DNA of 64,000 bases, taken from the NCBI GenBank assembly GCA_947503145.1, contig CANNCP010000004.1, positions 186,001-250,000 of the forward strand, written 5' to 3'. The notes beneath the pieces are model-generated. The model ran no database searches and was not told where the DNA came from. It was given only the letters and a program-made list of their open reading frames with translations. Below are positions 63,851 through 64,000 of this stretch, piece after piece (position 1 is the stretch's first letter; every line of letters begins with the position of its first letter). This stretch comes from an uncultured Roseovarius sp. GTDB lineage: Bacteria; Pseudomonadota; Alphaproteobacteria; Rhodobacterales; Rhodobacteraceae. Made by a program: the position numbers and the translations under genes.

Positions 63851-64000
63851 GAGGCCTCTCCTTTTCATTCAACGGTATCAGGGCGCGCCCCTCTACCTTA
63901 CGGTTGCCGTGGTCCGGTTCGGGTGCCGCGACCCCCTCGCCTCCCACATCGGATGCTCCTTCGCCCCTTGCGGGCCGTTCTCGCATATGTCGTGGGGCGG

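Overview
The window looks like a chromosomal segment of a Roseobacter-group alphaproteobacterium (Rhodobacteraceae). The evidence is the high GC content, the alphaproteobacterial style of the ribosomal and RNA polymerase proteins, the density of ABC and TRAP uptake operons, the many GMC-type oxidoreductases, and the GC-rich intergenic hairpins. No species can be named from the sequence alone. No tRNA, rRNA, CRISPR array or intact insertion sequence was found.

The left half (1-32 kb) is accessory catabolism built from four uptake modules, each with its own regulator. (1) At 1-5.6 kb there is a PotABCD-type polyamine/opine ABC transporter and a class III aminotransferase cut by the window edge, divergent from a LysR regulator. 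(2) At 5.6-15.4 kb there is a second PotABCD-type transporter with a GMC oxidoreductase and a DAO-family FAD oxidoreductase, a MocR (GntR-aminotransferase) regulator, and a divergent enolase-superfamily gene. A three-box operator with identical spacing occurs before the transporter and before the enolase gene. A gabT gene follows at 15.6-16.8 kb. (3) At 17-24.7 kb there is a DctPQM TRAP transporter in one apparent operon with a 2-hydroxyacid dehydrogenase, a second GMC oxidoreductase and a fumarylacetoacetate-hydrolase-family enzyme, divergent from an FCD-type GntR regulator across a perfect 18-bp palindrome. (4) At 24.8-32 kb there is a ProVWX-type (betaine-like) ABC transporter following a DUF1989-GcvT fusion protein, divergent from a LacI regulator with two near-identical operators. 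One of these operators lies in the spacer of a promoter with a consensus -35. Two frameshifted IS3-type transposase remnants and a short MITE-like element lie at module borders.

The right half (32-64 kb) is the transcription/translation core, almost all on the minus strand. In transcription order it reads rplK-rplA-rplJ-rplL-rpoB-rpoC, rpsL-rpsG-fusA-tuf-rpsJ-rplC-rplD-rplW, rplB-rpsS-rplV-rpsC-rplP, and rpmC-rpsQ-rplN-rplX-rplE-rpsN-rpsH-rplF-rplR-rpsE-rpmD. The usual S10-spc block is cut into pieces. An rsgA-GNAT pair sits between rplW and rplB. An oppositely oriented 2OG-Fe(II)-oxygenase-like gene and about 470 bp of terminator-bearing DNA sit between rplP and rpmC. Two tandem rhamnosyltransferase-like genes and an EamA exporter sit between rpoC and rpsL. 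The spc part ends at rpmD with a terminator, so rplO, secY and the genes that normally follow are not next to it.

The best candidates for undescribed biology are the DUF1989-GcvT/betaine-transporter/LacI module, the MocR regulon with its three-box operators, the TRAP-GMC-FAH operon, and the oxygenase-like gene lodged beside rplP. All functional assignments rest on motif recognition by eye; no database search was run.
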